A program made the position numbers and the translations under genes. A stretch of 15,236 bases of DNA, from assembly GCA_018725205.1 (NCBI GenBank), contig QLUB01000032.1, forward strand, positions 1 to 15,236, read 5' to 3'. The stretch comes from a candidate division NPL-UPA2 bacterium. GTDB lineage: Bacteria > Bacillota > UBA994. This document shows, in pieces, positions 1 to 6,568 of the stretch; within the stretch, counting starts at the first letter, position 1, and each line of letters opens with the position of its first letter. The notes under the pieces are model-generated. The model made no database searches. It saw only the letters and a program-made list of their open reading frames with translations, and was not told the origin of the DNA.

Positions 1-44
1 AAAAAAGGCCGCAATACCCTTATAAATACAGGGTCTGCGGCCTT
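1..44 (-). terminator. Leftward Rho-independent terminator
   Basis: A long hairpin: GGCCGCA (7-13) pairs with TGCGGCC (36-42), extended by AA/TT. An inner stem ACCCT (16-20)/AGGGT (30-34) closes a 9-nt loop. Six A residues at 1-6 become a T tract on the minus strand directly after the stem, so it terminates leftward transcription. On the plus strand only two T residues follow, so it is poor in that direction. No minus-strand gene lies to its right in the window, so what it terminates is unclear: an antisense or small RNA, or an orphan element. Confidence 0.7.
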
Positions 45-121
45 GGTGCGTCGACACAAATGTGTAGTCGATGCCGAGAGAGTCCCCTAAGACGTCTGAA
101 ATTTCGCGTCCCCGGTGTTGC

Positions 122-150
122 TTGACGCGGGGCGCGGGAAGTGATAGTAT
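122..150 (+). promoter_or_regulatory. Sigma-A promoter of the SPFH/RHH operon
   Basis: TTGACG at 122-127 (five of six matches to the -35 consensus), a 17-nt spacer, and TAGTAT at 145-150 as the -10 box. The predicted transcription start is near 157, about 42 nt before the SPFH start codon. A palindrome begins at exactly that point. Seen by consensus match only; no start site has been mapped. Confidence 0.75.
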
Positions 151-156
151 TGTGGT

Positions 157-173
157 GATATCATATTGATATC
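157..173. promoter_or_regulatory. Palindromic operator at the transcription start
   Basis: GATATCA-TAT-TGATATC: perfect 7-bp arms around a 3-bp centre. It can also be read as two GATATC hexamers spaced 11 bp apart, about one helical turn, a spacing typical of tandem ribbon-helix-helix operators. It starts 7 nt downstream of the -10 box, where a bound protein would block initiation or clearance. The second gene of the operon encodes a ribbon-helix-helix protein, so autoregulation is the simplest inference. No binding data. Confidence 0.55.
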
Positions 174-198
174 TACATAGTCTGAGGAGGTTTTAGAA

Positions 199-1212
199 AT
201 GTCTAAAGCGCAAGAACAAGTGCAGCATTCTCCCCAAGCGGAAATCTACCCACCGTATTTGCCGGGGATGCCTGTACTGGTGCTAAACATCGCGTTTATG
301 GTCGCCGCGGTGATACTCGGGGTGTATGGCATCATCTGGCTCGAAGCTGGCGTAAACACCAACCTCGCCATCGTCTTCCTTGTCCTAGGGGGGTTCTATC
401 TCTTCATTAAGGGTCCAATCATCTTTCTCGGGCTCAAAATCGTGCGCCCCAACGAAGCCCTCGTGTTAACGCTGTTTGGCGTCTACCACGGCACGCTCAA
501 GCGCGCAGGATTTTACTTCGTCAATCCGTTTGTTTCAGCAGTGAACCCCACGGCAGGTGTGGCACTCACATCGGGGGTGGTTTCCGGCAAACTAGAGAGG
601 CGGGTGGTTTCGCCTTTTCAGAACAAGGCCATCTCGCTCAAAGCCGTTACGCTAAACAACGAGAAACAGAAGATAAACGACAAACTAGGCAATCCCATCA
701 TCATTGGGATTGTAGTGGTGTGGAAAGTGGTTAATACGGCCAAGGCCGTCTTTGACGTAGAAAATTACCATGAGTACCTCTCGATACAATGCGATTCCGC
801 GCTGCGCAACATAGTACGCAACTACCCCTACGACCTGCCGAATGAGGAGAGCGAGATGTCGCTACGCGGCAGCAGCCAGGAAGTCGCAGAAAAACTGCGC
901 TTAGAACTACAGGAGAAGGTAATTCTAGCTGGACTGGAAGTACTGGAAGCCCGCATTACACATCTTTCCTATGCGCCGGAAATTGCCGCCGCCATGCTGC
1001 AAAGGCAACAGGCATCCGCCATCGTCGACGCGCGCCAGCTCATTGTCCAGGGTGCCGTGGACATAGTGGAAATGGCGCTAGCCAAACTCAATGAAAACGA
1101 CGTCGTCAAGCTCGATGAGGAACGCAAAGCGGCCATGGTCAGCAACCTGCTGGTCGTGCTCTGCGGCAACCGGGATGTTCAGCCCGTAGTCAACAGTGGT
1201 ACGCTGTATTAA
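199..1212 (+). CDS. SPFH-domain membrane protein
   Basis: Member of the SPFH/prohibitin-like (stomatin, prohibitin, flotillin, HflK/C) superfamily: membrane-anchored scaffold proteins that oligomerise and organise membrane patches or partner proteins. The 337 residues hold two hydrophobic segments near the N-terminus (about 25-47 and 55-77), then a stretch typical of the SPFH entry (VRPNEALVLTLFG, from residue 82). The beta-rich SPFH domain follows, and then an Ala/Glu/Gln-rich helical region at about 220-310. No protease or NfeD partner is adjacent. A strong GAGGAGG (184-190) lies 8 nt before the ATG, which fixes the start. It is co-transcribed with the small ribbon-helix-helix gene 17 nt downstream. 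The family is clear; the cellular role in this organism is not known, and it cannot be named as a specific flotillin or HflC. Confidence 0.88.
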   Translation: MSKAQEQVQHSPQAEIYPPYLPGMPVLVLNIAFMVAAVILGVYGIIWLEAGVNTNLAIVFLVLGGFYLFIKGPIIFLGLKIVRPNEALVLTLFGVYHGTLKRAGFYFVNPFVSAVNPTAGVALTSGVVSGKLERRVVSPFQNKAISLKAVTLNNEKQKINDKLGNPIIIGIVVVWKVVNTAKAVFDVENYHEYLSIQCDSALRNIVRNYPYDLPNEESEMSLRGSSQEVAEKLRLELQEKVILAGLEVLEARITHLSYAPEIAAAMLQRQQASAIVDARQLIVQGAVDIVEMALAKLNENDVVKLDEERKAAMVSNLLVVLCGNRDVQPVVNSGTLY

Positions 1213-1229
1213 TAGCGACGGGAACGGCT

Positions 1230-1400
1230 ATGGAAGAAAAAGAAGCCGGCAAGAAGCAGCTGCTGCTCCGTTTATCGCCCGCGCTGTGGAGAGAGCTAGC
1301 AGCTTGGGCGGAAGACGATTTCCGCTCTATTAACGGCCAGATCGAACACTTGCTGCATGAGAGTGTGCGAAAAAGGAAAGAGGGCCGCCAAAAAGCTTAG
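1230..1400 (+). CDS. Arc-like ribbon-helix-helix protein, 56 aa
   Basis: A short gene beginning ATG 1230 and ending TAG 1398-1400. The protein starts MEEKEAGKKQLLLRLSPALW and has the MetJ/Arc/CopG ribbon-helix-helix layout. A beta strand with alternating residues (KQLLLRLS, residues 9-16) is followed by helix A (PALWRELAAWAEDD), a turn with the Arc-type FRSINGQIE signature, and helix B ending in a basic tail (VRKRKEGRQKA). Such proteins dimerise and insert the paired strands in the DNA major groove. The gene lies 17 nt after the SPFH stop behind only a weak GGGAAC, so translation may be coupled. The palindrome at 157-173 is its likely target (inference). Its 3' end lies inside a hairpin. Confidence 0.82.
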   Translation: MEEKEAGKKQLLLRLSPALWRELAAWAEDDFRSINGQIEHLLHESVRKRKEGRQKA

Positions 1401-1407
1401 GCGGCCC
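1382..1407. terminator. Hairpin between convergent genes
   Basis: GGGCCGCC (1382-1389) and GGCGGCCC (1400-1407) form a perfect 8-bp GC stem with a 10-nt loop. The left arm lies inside the last codons of the ribbon-helix-helix gene, and its stop codon is in the loop/right arm. On the plus strand no T tract follows; on the minus strand a pyrimidine-rich stretch (CTCTTTCCTTTTT) follows. It therefore probably serves the leftward acetyltransferase gene best and may act in both directions. Confidence 0.5.
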
Positions 1408-1420
1408 GGGCACAAACAAG

Positions 1421-1906
1421 CTAGTGCTCTAGACTCAGGTTATACTCGACAAAGCCCAGCTCTTCACCAAAGAGGTTTAAGGTGAGGTCGCGCTGCTTGC
1501 GGAACCCTTGCTGGCGGTAGAACTGCACTGCTTTATCGTCGTCGCGCTCTACGAGGGCCCACCACTTGGTTTTGGGATAGCTCTCGATGGCCGTAGTCAG
1601 CAGCAGCTTGCCTAGCCCCTGCCGTTGGTAGTTCGGCAAAACGTAGAGCCTAGCAATCTCTAACCCATTGCTGTCGAGCATGGGAACAACTTGTATAAAC
1701 CCCAGAACCATCTCCTGCTCCGTGACCACCCACACCCCTCCCGGCCTTAAGGCTAAGGCTTTGCTCAAGGCCTCGTAGTTATAGAATTCGTCTAGGAACA
1801 TGCTGCGTGTTTTGGGGCGCATAATCTCGCGGTAAGTATGCTCCCACGCCACACGCGCTACCATTTGAATGCTGGGAATATCCGACATTGCGGCCATTTT
1901 AATCAC
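1421..1906 (-). CDS. GNAT family N-acetyltransferase
   Basis: A 161-residue GCN5-related acetyltransferase, which transfers an acetyl group from acetyl-CoA to an amine; the substrate cannot be told. Motif A is clear at residues 86-103: RLYVLPNYQRQGLGK with the Q-x-x-G-x-G acetyl-CoA loop (Q94, G97, G99). Motif B follows at about 123-135 (DDKAVQFYRQQGF), the usual GNAT helix and strand. The length is that of a single-domain enzyme. The start is GTG 1906: an AGGGGG sits 7 nt upstream, whereas the next ATG (residue 4) would be too far from it. It is divergent from the ABC operon (85 bp between starts) and convergent with the SPFH operon. Cytosolic. Confidence 0.85.
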   Translation of the reverse strand: MIKMAAMSDIPSIQMVARVAWEHTYREIMRPKTRSMFLDEFYNYEALSKALALRPGGVWVVTEQEMVLGFIQVVPMLDSNGLEIARLYVLPNYQRQGLGKLLLTTAIESYPKTKWWALVERDDDKAVQFYRQQGFRKQRDLTLNLFGEELGFVEYNLSLEH

Positions 1907-1991
1907 AACTATGCCCCCTACACTAGCTCTAGGTAAAATCTTAGAGTATATTCAGTAACAAAGGTGAAATCCCTGCCGAAGGAGTGTTGAT

Positions 1992-2717
1992 ATGCTGTCG
2001 ATTCGCAATGTATCCAAAAGCTACGTTAAGGACGGGGTTAATGTTGTAGATAACCTTAATCTCGAGGTCGCCCCGGGCGAAATCTTTGGTTTTCTCGGGC
2101 CGAACGGCGCAGGAAAAACGACCACCATTAAGATGACTGTAGGTTTACTGAAGCAGGATAAAGGAAGTATCACCGTCAACGGGCACGACACGCGGCAGAA
2201 CCCACTGGCGACCAAATCGAGCATTGGCTACGTGCCCGACAACCCCGACCTCTATGATAAGCTACGTGCCATTGAATACATAAACTTTGTTGCCGATGTC
2301 TACGGCATAGGGACAGCGGTTAGGCAGCAGCGCTTGCTTAGACTCGCGCGAATGTTTGAGATCCACGACGCCATGAGTGACCTCATCGGTTCGTTCTCAC
2401 ATGGCATGAAGCAAAAACTTGCCCTTACTGCCGCCTTAATTCATGAGCCGCCACTCTTGATTCTAGACGAACCCATGGTAGGGCTTGACCCGCGCTCCGC
2501 GCACCTGTTTAAGGAACTGATGAACGAGCACTGCAGCCAAGGCAAGACTGTGTTTTTCTCCACGCATATCCTAGACGTCGCCGAACGCCTTTGTCACCGC
2601 GTGGGAATTCTAAGGCGCGGTCGCCTTATCGCCTGCGGGACGATGGAGGAATTGCGCCAGGCCGCCACCGCGGAGTCCAGCCTAGAAAGTATCTTCCTCG
2701 GGCTGACCGAAAAATGA
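1992..2717 (+). CDS. ABC transporter ATP-binding protein
   Basis: A 241-residue ATPase subunit that powers export by the membrane protein encoded next. Walker A is GPNGAGKT (36-43), the signature loop FSHGMKQ (135-141), Walker B LLILDEP (155-161), D-loop GLDP (164-167), and the switch histidine H192 in STHILD. The usual Q-loop glutamine position reads VPDNPDLY (D83), a variation seen in ABC-2 type exporters and not a sign of loss. The SHGMKQK form and the ABC-2 style partner point to an exporter, not an importer. AAGGAG (1979-1984) lies 7 nt before ATG 1992. The stop overlaps the permease start (ATGA, 2714-2717), so the two are translationally coupled. A TATATT at 1947-1952 could be a -10 box, but no good -35 was found. 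Substrate unknown. Confidence 0.92.
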   Translation: MLSIRNVSKSYVKDGVNVVDNLNLEVAPGEIFGFLGPNGAGKTTTIKMTVGLLKQDKGSITVNGHDTRQNPLATKSSIGYVPDNPDLYDKLRAIEYINFVADVYGIGTAVRQQRLLRLARMFEIHDAMSDLIGSFSHGMKQKLALTAALIHEPPLLILDEPMVGLDPRSAHLFKELMNEHCSQGKTVFFSTHILDVAERLCHRVGILRRGRLIACGTMEELRQAATAESSLESIFLGLTEK

Positions 2718-4381
2718 AGAGCTTTTGGCGCCTGCTTAAGGTCACAGTACTGAACTACTTTCACATCTCTGTCATGCAGGAAACGTACATCGAACAACGG
2801 CAGCGGCAGTGGGAGCCTCTTTTGTTTGGGGTCGCCATAGTCGCTGGTGCAGGGATTGTCGGCGGTCTGGTCTTTACGTCTGCACAGTTGCTGCTTGGCG
2901 GTTTGCCGCCCCAGTTTGCCGAGCTTGCCTTAATGATGTTTGTGCTGGCGACTCAGTTTATGGCCCTCGGGTTTGGCTTGGCGAGCCTAATCTCCCTGTT
3001 TTACTTTTCTCAGGATCTCTCTGTACTTGTCCCACTTCCCCTCAAAGAGTGGGCCATTTTAGCGGCCAAGTTCGTGGTGGCGGCGATTACGGAATACCTG
3101 CCGCCCTTAGTCCTGTTATTGCCCATGCTCATTGCCTACAACCAACGTCTACCGCTAGGTCTGTGGGGGATCTTATCGGCTCTTGCCGTATTTCTTTTGC
3201 TTCCCCTGATTCCCTTATCTCTGGCGGGAGTTGTAACGCTGACCATTATGCGTGGCATCGGCCGCCGCCACCGCGATACACTGATTGTCGTAGCCAGCTT
3301 GCTGTCGATAGCAGGGATTCTCGTCTTTCAGTTCTTCTTCCAATCCCTTGCCATAGGCAACCTCGACGTTGGCGAAGTCTTACAGGGGCGGATCGACCTC
3401 GTGGCGCGCATGGGGAGCATGTTTCCGCCTAGTGTTTGGGCGACGCGCGCCATATCACGGGCGGGAGAACCGGACGGCTTGTTTAACCTACTGTACCTAA
3501 TCCTCGCCTCTATCGCCGCCGTTAGCGCATTTCTCCTCGTGGGGCAGAGGGTCTTCTATAGCGGTCTAATCGGCGGCGAAGAGCGGTCACGGCAAAGGAC
3601 GGCGCTAGACGCCAAAGCCCTTGCGCGGGCCGTGCAAAAGCCCGCTCTGACTGCGCTCGTCTGGCGCGAAATCCGGCTGTTTATGCGCATGCCTATCTGG
3701 GTGCTAAACGGTTTCATTGCCATTGTCATCGTGCCGCTATCGGCTCTATTCCCCGCTTTTGCGGGAGGGGACATGGGGTTAGGGCAGCTCACCTCACTCC
3801 TAGCGACAAACCCGCAGGGCCTAACCATCCTAGTACTCATTTTCGCTGCGCTCTTGGCCGCATTCTCCGTCATTAACACCGTCGCTTCCACGGCCGTCTC
3901 CCGCGAAGGCAAACACTTGTGGATATCTAAATCCATCCCCGTGGCTGCCGTAGCCCAAGTTAAAGCAAAGCTAATTTTCGCTTTAATCTGCACTACCGCT
4001 ACGGGTGTGCCGCTCATTGCCACCTTTGCCTTGCTGTTCTCGCCCGACTTCCCCGCTTTGCTCCTCGCCTTTGCCCTCGGGCTTGTAGCGAGCATCGCCC
4101 CGCAAGCGCTAGGACTCGCCTTTGACCTGTGGCGACCCTTCCTTAAGTGGACCACGCCGCAACACGCAGTAAAGAACAACTTAAACGCCGTGACGCCTCT
4201 GGTGTTCGCCCTGCCGCTTGGGGCTATCAGCTACTATTTCTACTTGTGGATGCGTGAGCCTTTGGGCGCACTGTTGTTGCCGGCATTGCTTGGACTCCAC
4301 CTTGTCGCCGCAGGCTTTAGCGTACACTTCCTCTTGGCCAAGGCAGCCGAGCTCTATGAGCGGATCGAAGTGACAACCTAG
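2714..4381 (+). CDS. ABC exporter membrane subunit
   Basis: A 555-residue polytopic membrane protein, the channel half of the exporter whose ATPase precedes it. The chosen start, MKSFWRLLK at 2714, overlaps the ATPase stop by 4 nt; the open frame runs 41 codons further upstream but only as a shadow of the ATPase gene. About ten to twelve hydrophobic segments are visible in two halves separated by a polar stretch near the middle (LDAKALARAVQKPALTALVW). The early segment FYFSQDLSVLVPLPLKEW resembles the conserved coupling region of the large two-half ABC-2-like permeases (Pfam PF16949 type, from memory). The length fits one protein doing the work of two permease subunits. Its stop is shared by one base with the next gene (TAGTG). 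Substrate not deducible. Confidence 0.85.
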   Translation: MKSFWRLLKVTVLNYFHISVMQETYIEQRQRQWEPLLFGVAIVAGAGIVGGLVFTSAQLLLGGLPPQFAELALMMFVLATQFMALGFGLASLISLFYFSQDLSVLVPLPLKEWAILAAKFVVAAITEYLPPLVLLLPMLIAYNQRLPLGLWGILSALAVFLLLPLIPLSLAGVVTLTIMRGIGRRHRDTLIVVASLLSIAGILVFQFFFQSLAIGNLDVGEVLQGRIDLVARMGSMFPPSVWATRAISRAGEPDGLFNLLYLILASIAAVSAFLLVGQRVFYSGLIGGEERSRQRTALDAKALARAVQKPALTALVWREIRLFMRMPIWVLNGFIAIVIVPLSALFPAFAGGDMGLGQLTSLLATNPQGLTILVLIFAALLAAFSVINTVASTAVSREGKHLWISKSIPVAAVAQVKAKLIFALICTTATGVPLIATFALLFSPDFPALLLAFALGLVASIAPQALGLAFDLWRPFLKWTTPQHAVKNNLNAVTPLVFALPLGAISYYFYLWMREPLGALLLPALLGLHLVAAGFSVHFLLAKAAELYERIEVTT

Positions 4382-5322
4382 TGGGCATGGCTGGAGAACA
4401 TCTCTACACCCACCGCGTTACACGCGACGGAGAAAGTATCCGCAGCATCCTAAGAAAAGAACTCGGCATGTCGCGACAAATGCTAATCAGGCTTAAGCGC
4501 AGCGGCGAAGTGTTGCAAAATGGCCAGCCCGCTTACCTTAACGCGCTGGCTGTAAGCGGTGATGTCCTGACCATCGTGTTACGCGAAGAAAAAACGCCTG
4601 CGGTCGACCCTGAGGACATACCCTTAAACATAGCCTTTGAGGACGACTACTTGACGGTCGTCAACAAACCACCCGGGCTAGTAGTGCACCCTACCAAAGG
4701 CTATATGACGGGTACATTAGCCCATGCTCTAGCATTTCATTGGCAGACGCAGGGAGTACCCTGCGTCTTTCGGCCCGTGCATCGCTTGGACAGGGATACA
4801 TCGGGACTGGTTATCATCGCCAAGAACCCCCATGTGCAGGCTGTGCTGACTAGTCAACAACACAGCGGGGAATGGGAGAAATACTATCTCGCGATTGTAC
4901 GGGGCGAAATTGCCGCCACAGAAGGGAGTATCTCTGCCCCCATCGCTCGCGTCGGCAACGGCAGCCGCGCCCGTGCGGTAGCGCCTGAGGGACGCCCTGC
5001 CCTTACCCTCTGGCAACGGCTAGAGCTCTTTTCGGGTGCAAGTTTGGTGCGTGTGCGGTTACTCACGGGCCGCACGCATCAGATTCGTGTCCACCTCGCC
5101 CATATCGGCCACCCGGTGTTAGGGGACGATGTATATGGGGGGGCTACGCCGCTCATAGCGCGACAAGCACTGCATGCCAGCGAAATCGCGTTTACTCACC
5201 CGGCTACAGCGGAGCGCGTGAAGGTCACTGCCCCCCTGCCGGCGGATATATCCGCTTTGCTTGTGGCTCTCTCAGGTGGTATACTAGGTGTGACTGCTGC
5301 TGACAAGAGAAGGGAGGATTAG
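4381..5322 (+). CDS. RluA/RluD family pseudouridine synthase
   Basis: Converts specific uridines in RNA to pseudouridine; the RluD type acts mainly on 23S rRNA. The 313 residues begin with an S4-like RNA-binding region (about 20-70, with SRQMLIRLKRSGEVLQNG). The synthase domain follows, with the family signature HRLDRDTSG at 134-142, where D137 is the catalytic aspartate. GRTHQIRVHLAHIGHPVLGD is the late conserved motif. The target uridines cannot be told from sequence. The start may be GTG 4381 (overlapping the upstream TAG by one base) or ATG 4387; neither has a strong ribosome binding site, and translational coupling to the permease is likely. Functionally unrelated to the ABC genes, so the operon is probably one of convenience. 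Confidence 0.9.
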   Translation: MGMAGEHLYTHRVTRDGESIRSILRKELGMSRQMLIRLKRSGEVLQNGQPAYLNALAVSGDVLTIVLREEKTPAVDPEDIPLNIAFEDDYLTVVNKPPGLVVHPTKGYMTGTLAHALAFHWQTQGVPCVFRPVHRLDRDTSGLVIIAKNPHVQAVLTSQQHSGEWEKYYLAIVRGEIAATEGSISAPIARVGNGSRARAVAPEGRPALTLWQRLELFSGASLVRVRLLTGRTHQIRVHLAHIGHPVLGDDVYGGATPLIARQALHASEIAFTHPATAERVKVTAPLPADISALLVALSGGILGVTAADKRRED

Positions 5323-5325
5323 GCG

Positions 5326-5406
5326 GTGGGTAAAGAAAAGGTCATCAAAAAAGAAACCAAGAAGCCCAAGCAAGAGAAACCCAAGAAGGAAAAGAAGGTT
5401 TACTAA
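5326..5406 (+). CDS. Lysine-rich 26-aa microprotein
   Basis: A very short reading frame starting GTG 5326 and ending TAA 5404-5406, 3 nt after the pseudouridine synthase stop. It is preceded by AGGGAGG (5311-5317) at a spacing of 8 nt, a strong site lying in the 3' end of the upstream gene. The product has 12 lysines in 26 residues, arranged in KK pairs and PK units (KKETKKPKQEKPKKEKK) and ending VY, with no hydrophobic segment. A hairpin terminator follows directly. The placement and ribosome binding site argue that it is translated. Composition suggests nucleic acid or ribosome binding, but this is only inference. No family is recognised. Confidence 0.55.
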   Translation: MGKEKVIKKETKKPKQEKPKKEKKVY

Positions 5407-5412
5407 TGTGCT

Positions 5413-5433
5413 GACCAAGGCCTAGCCTTGGTC
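5413..5433 (+). terminator. Hairpin ending the ABC/RluD operon
   Basis: GACCAAGGC (5413-5421) and GCCTTGGTC (5425-5433) form a perfect 9-bp stem with a 3-nt loop, starting 6 nt after the microprotein stop. The following bases (GCATTCACTTGC) are only modestly T-rich, so it may be an inefficient or partly Rho-assisted terminator allowing read-through into the next gene. Confidence 0.55.
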
Positions 5434-5455
5434 GCATTCACTTGCATGTGGGGGG

Positions 5456-6556
5456 ATGCTTTTGTTCGGGTCACGCGCCTTTCGCGCCGCAATATGGATA
5501 CTGCTGGTGTTTCTCATCATCTTGGTGGGGAGCGAAATCTCCTTCGTCTTTACGCCGGTCGTACTGGCAGTGAGGGCACTTTTTTGGCCCATTGTCTTGG
5601 CTGGGTTGCTCTACTACTGGTTCTGTCCGGTGGTGGACTGGCTGACCTCACGCAGACTCTCGCGTACGCTGGCTATCCTTTTTGTCTATGCTCTAGTCAC
5701 CACAGTGCTCGGATTGGTCACAACTTCGCTTGTCCCGCTACTCCGCGAGCAATTGGCAAGCCTTATCGGTAACGCGCCGGGCTTAGCTCAGTCATTGCGT
5801 GAGCGCCTGCTGGCCCTCGAGGAACATGAGTGGATATCGCGCTTGTTTGCGCATGGCACGGTCACGCTCGAGAATATGGTTAATCAGCTGACCCTGCTCG
5901 TTAACAACATCTTGCTGACGGCAGGGCAGCATATCACGCCACTCATTGGACTTACCACCAACGTGGTGACCACGCTGCTACTTATCCCTTTTCTTTTGTT
6001 TTACATGCTGCTCGACGGCCATCGGTTGCCCGACACCCTTGTCAGCTGGCTGCCCCGCCGTCACCGCAACGAAGCTAAGGCCGTGCTTTACGGCATGGAC
6101 AAAGCGCTTAGCACCTACATACAGGGGCAAGCGCTAGTCTCCTTAAGCGTAGGGGTGTTGGCGTTTATTGGCTACATGATTATCGGGCTTGACTACCCTC
6201 TTGTATTGGCCATCATCACAACTGTCACCAATGTTGTACCGTTTGTCGGCCCGATTATCGGGACATTGCCTGCCTTAGTCGTGGGCATAATTCATTCCCC
6301 CGGCATGGCTTGGCGAGCCTTAATCGTAATGATCGTAGTGCAGCAGCTAGAGGGGCTCCTTATTTCCCCGCGCATCATGGGCAAAAAGTTCGCCAGCCAC
6401 CCCGTCAGCATCATTCTCTTGATCTTGGCAGCGGGAAAGCTGGCAGGAGTAGTCGGCATCCTGTTGGCCATACCTGCTTACGCCGTATTGCGAGTTATCC
6501 TGAGTCACTCCTACATGTTAGTCCGCCTGTTCCGTGAGCCGACTAAGCCCAATTAG
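5456..6556 (+). CDS. AI-2E family transporter (UPF0118)
   Basis: A 366-residue integral membrane protein of the AI-2E/UPF0118 (formerly DUF20, PerM/TqsA/YtvI-like) family. Members have been linked to autoinducer-2 or small-ion export, but most have no proven substrate. Hydrophobic segments lie at the N-terminus (two to three in the first 90 residues). A polar amphipathic stretch follows (about 95-150, LLREQLASLIGNAPGLAQSL), then five or so more segments. The C-terminal half carries the family's conserved VVPFVGPIIGTLPALVVGI motif. ATG 5456 directly follows a GGGGG run, leaving too little spacing; TTG 5462, two codons in, would have 6 nt and may be the true start. It ends 12 nt before the convergent addA stop. 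Confidence 0.87.
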   Translation: MLLFGSRAFRAAIWILLVFLIILVGSEISFVFTPVVLAVRALFWPIVLAGLLYYWFCPVVDWLTSRRLSRTLAILFVYALVTTVLGLVTTSLVPLLREQLASLIGNAPGLAQSLRERLLALEEHEWISRLFAHGTVTLENMVNQLTLLVNNILLTAGQHITPLIGLTTNVVTTLLLIPFLLFYMLLDGHRLPDTLVSWLPRRHRNEAKAVLYGMDKALSTYIQGQALVSLSVGVLAFIGYMIIGLDYPLVLAIITTVTNVVPFVGPIIGTLPALVVGIIHSPGMAWRALIVMIVVQQLEGLLISPRIMGKKFASHPVSIILLILAAGKLAGVVGILLAIPAYAVLRVILSHSYMLVRLFREPTKPN

Positions 6557-6568
6557 GGAAAGGGCCGA

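Noticed and set aside
2591..2713. A 41-codon N-terminal extension of the ABC permease
   Set aside because: It overlaps the 3' end of the ATPase gene, is rich in Arg/Pro/Gly like a shadow frame, and the ATGA overlap at 2714 gives the expected start.
1992..2717. Loss of function of the ABC ATPase because the Q-loop glutamine is replaced (D83)
   Set aside because: All other nucleotide-binding motifs are intact, and this position varies in exporter-type ATPases.
2809..3432. A 207-codon plus-strand frame inside the permease gene
   Set aside because: It is cysteine- and arginine-rich with no ribosome binding site, and lies wholly in another frame of a well-supported membrane protein.
5456..6556. 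A firm call of autoinducer-2 export for the UPF0118 protein
   Set aside because: The family is broad, few members have proven substrates, and no quorum-sensing gene lies nearby.
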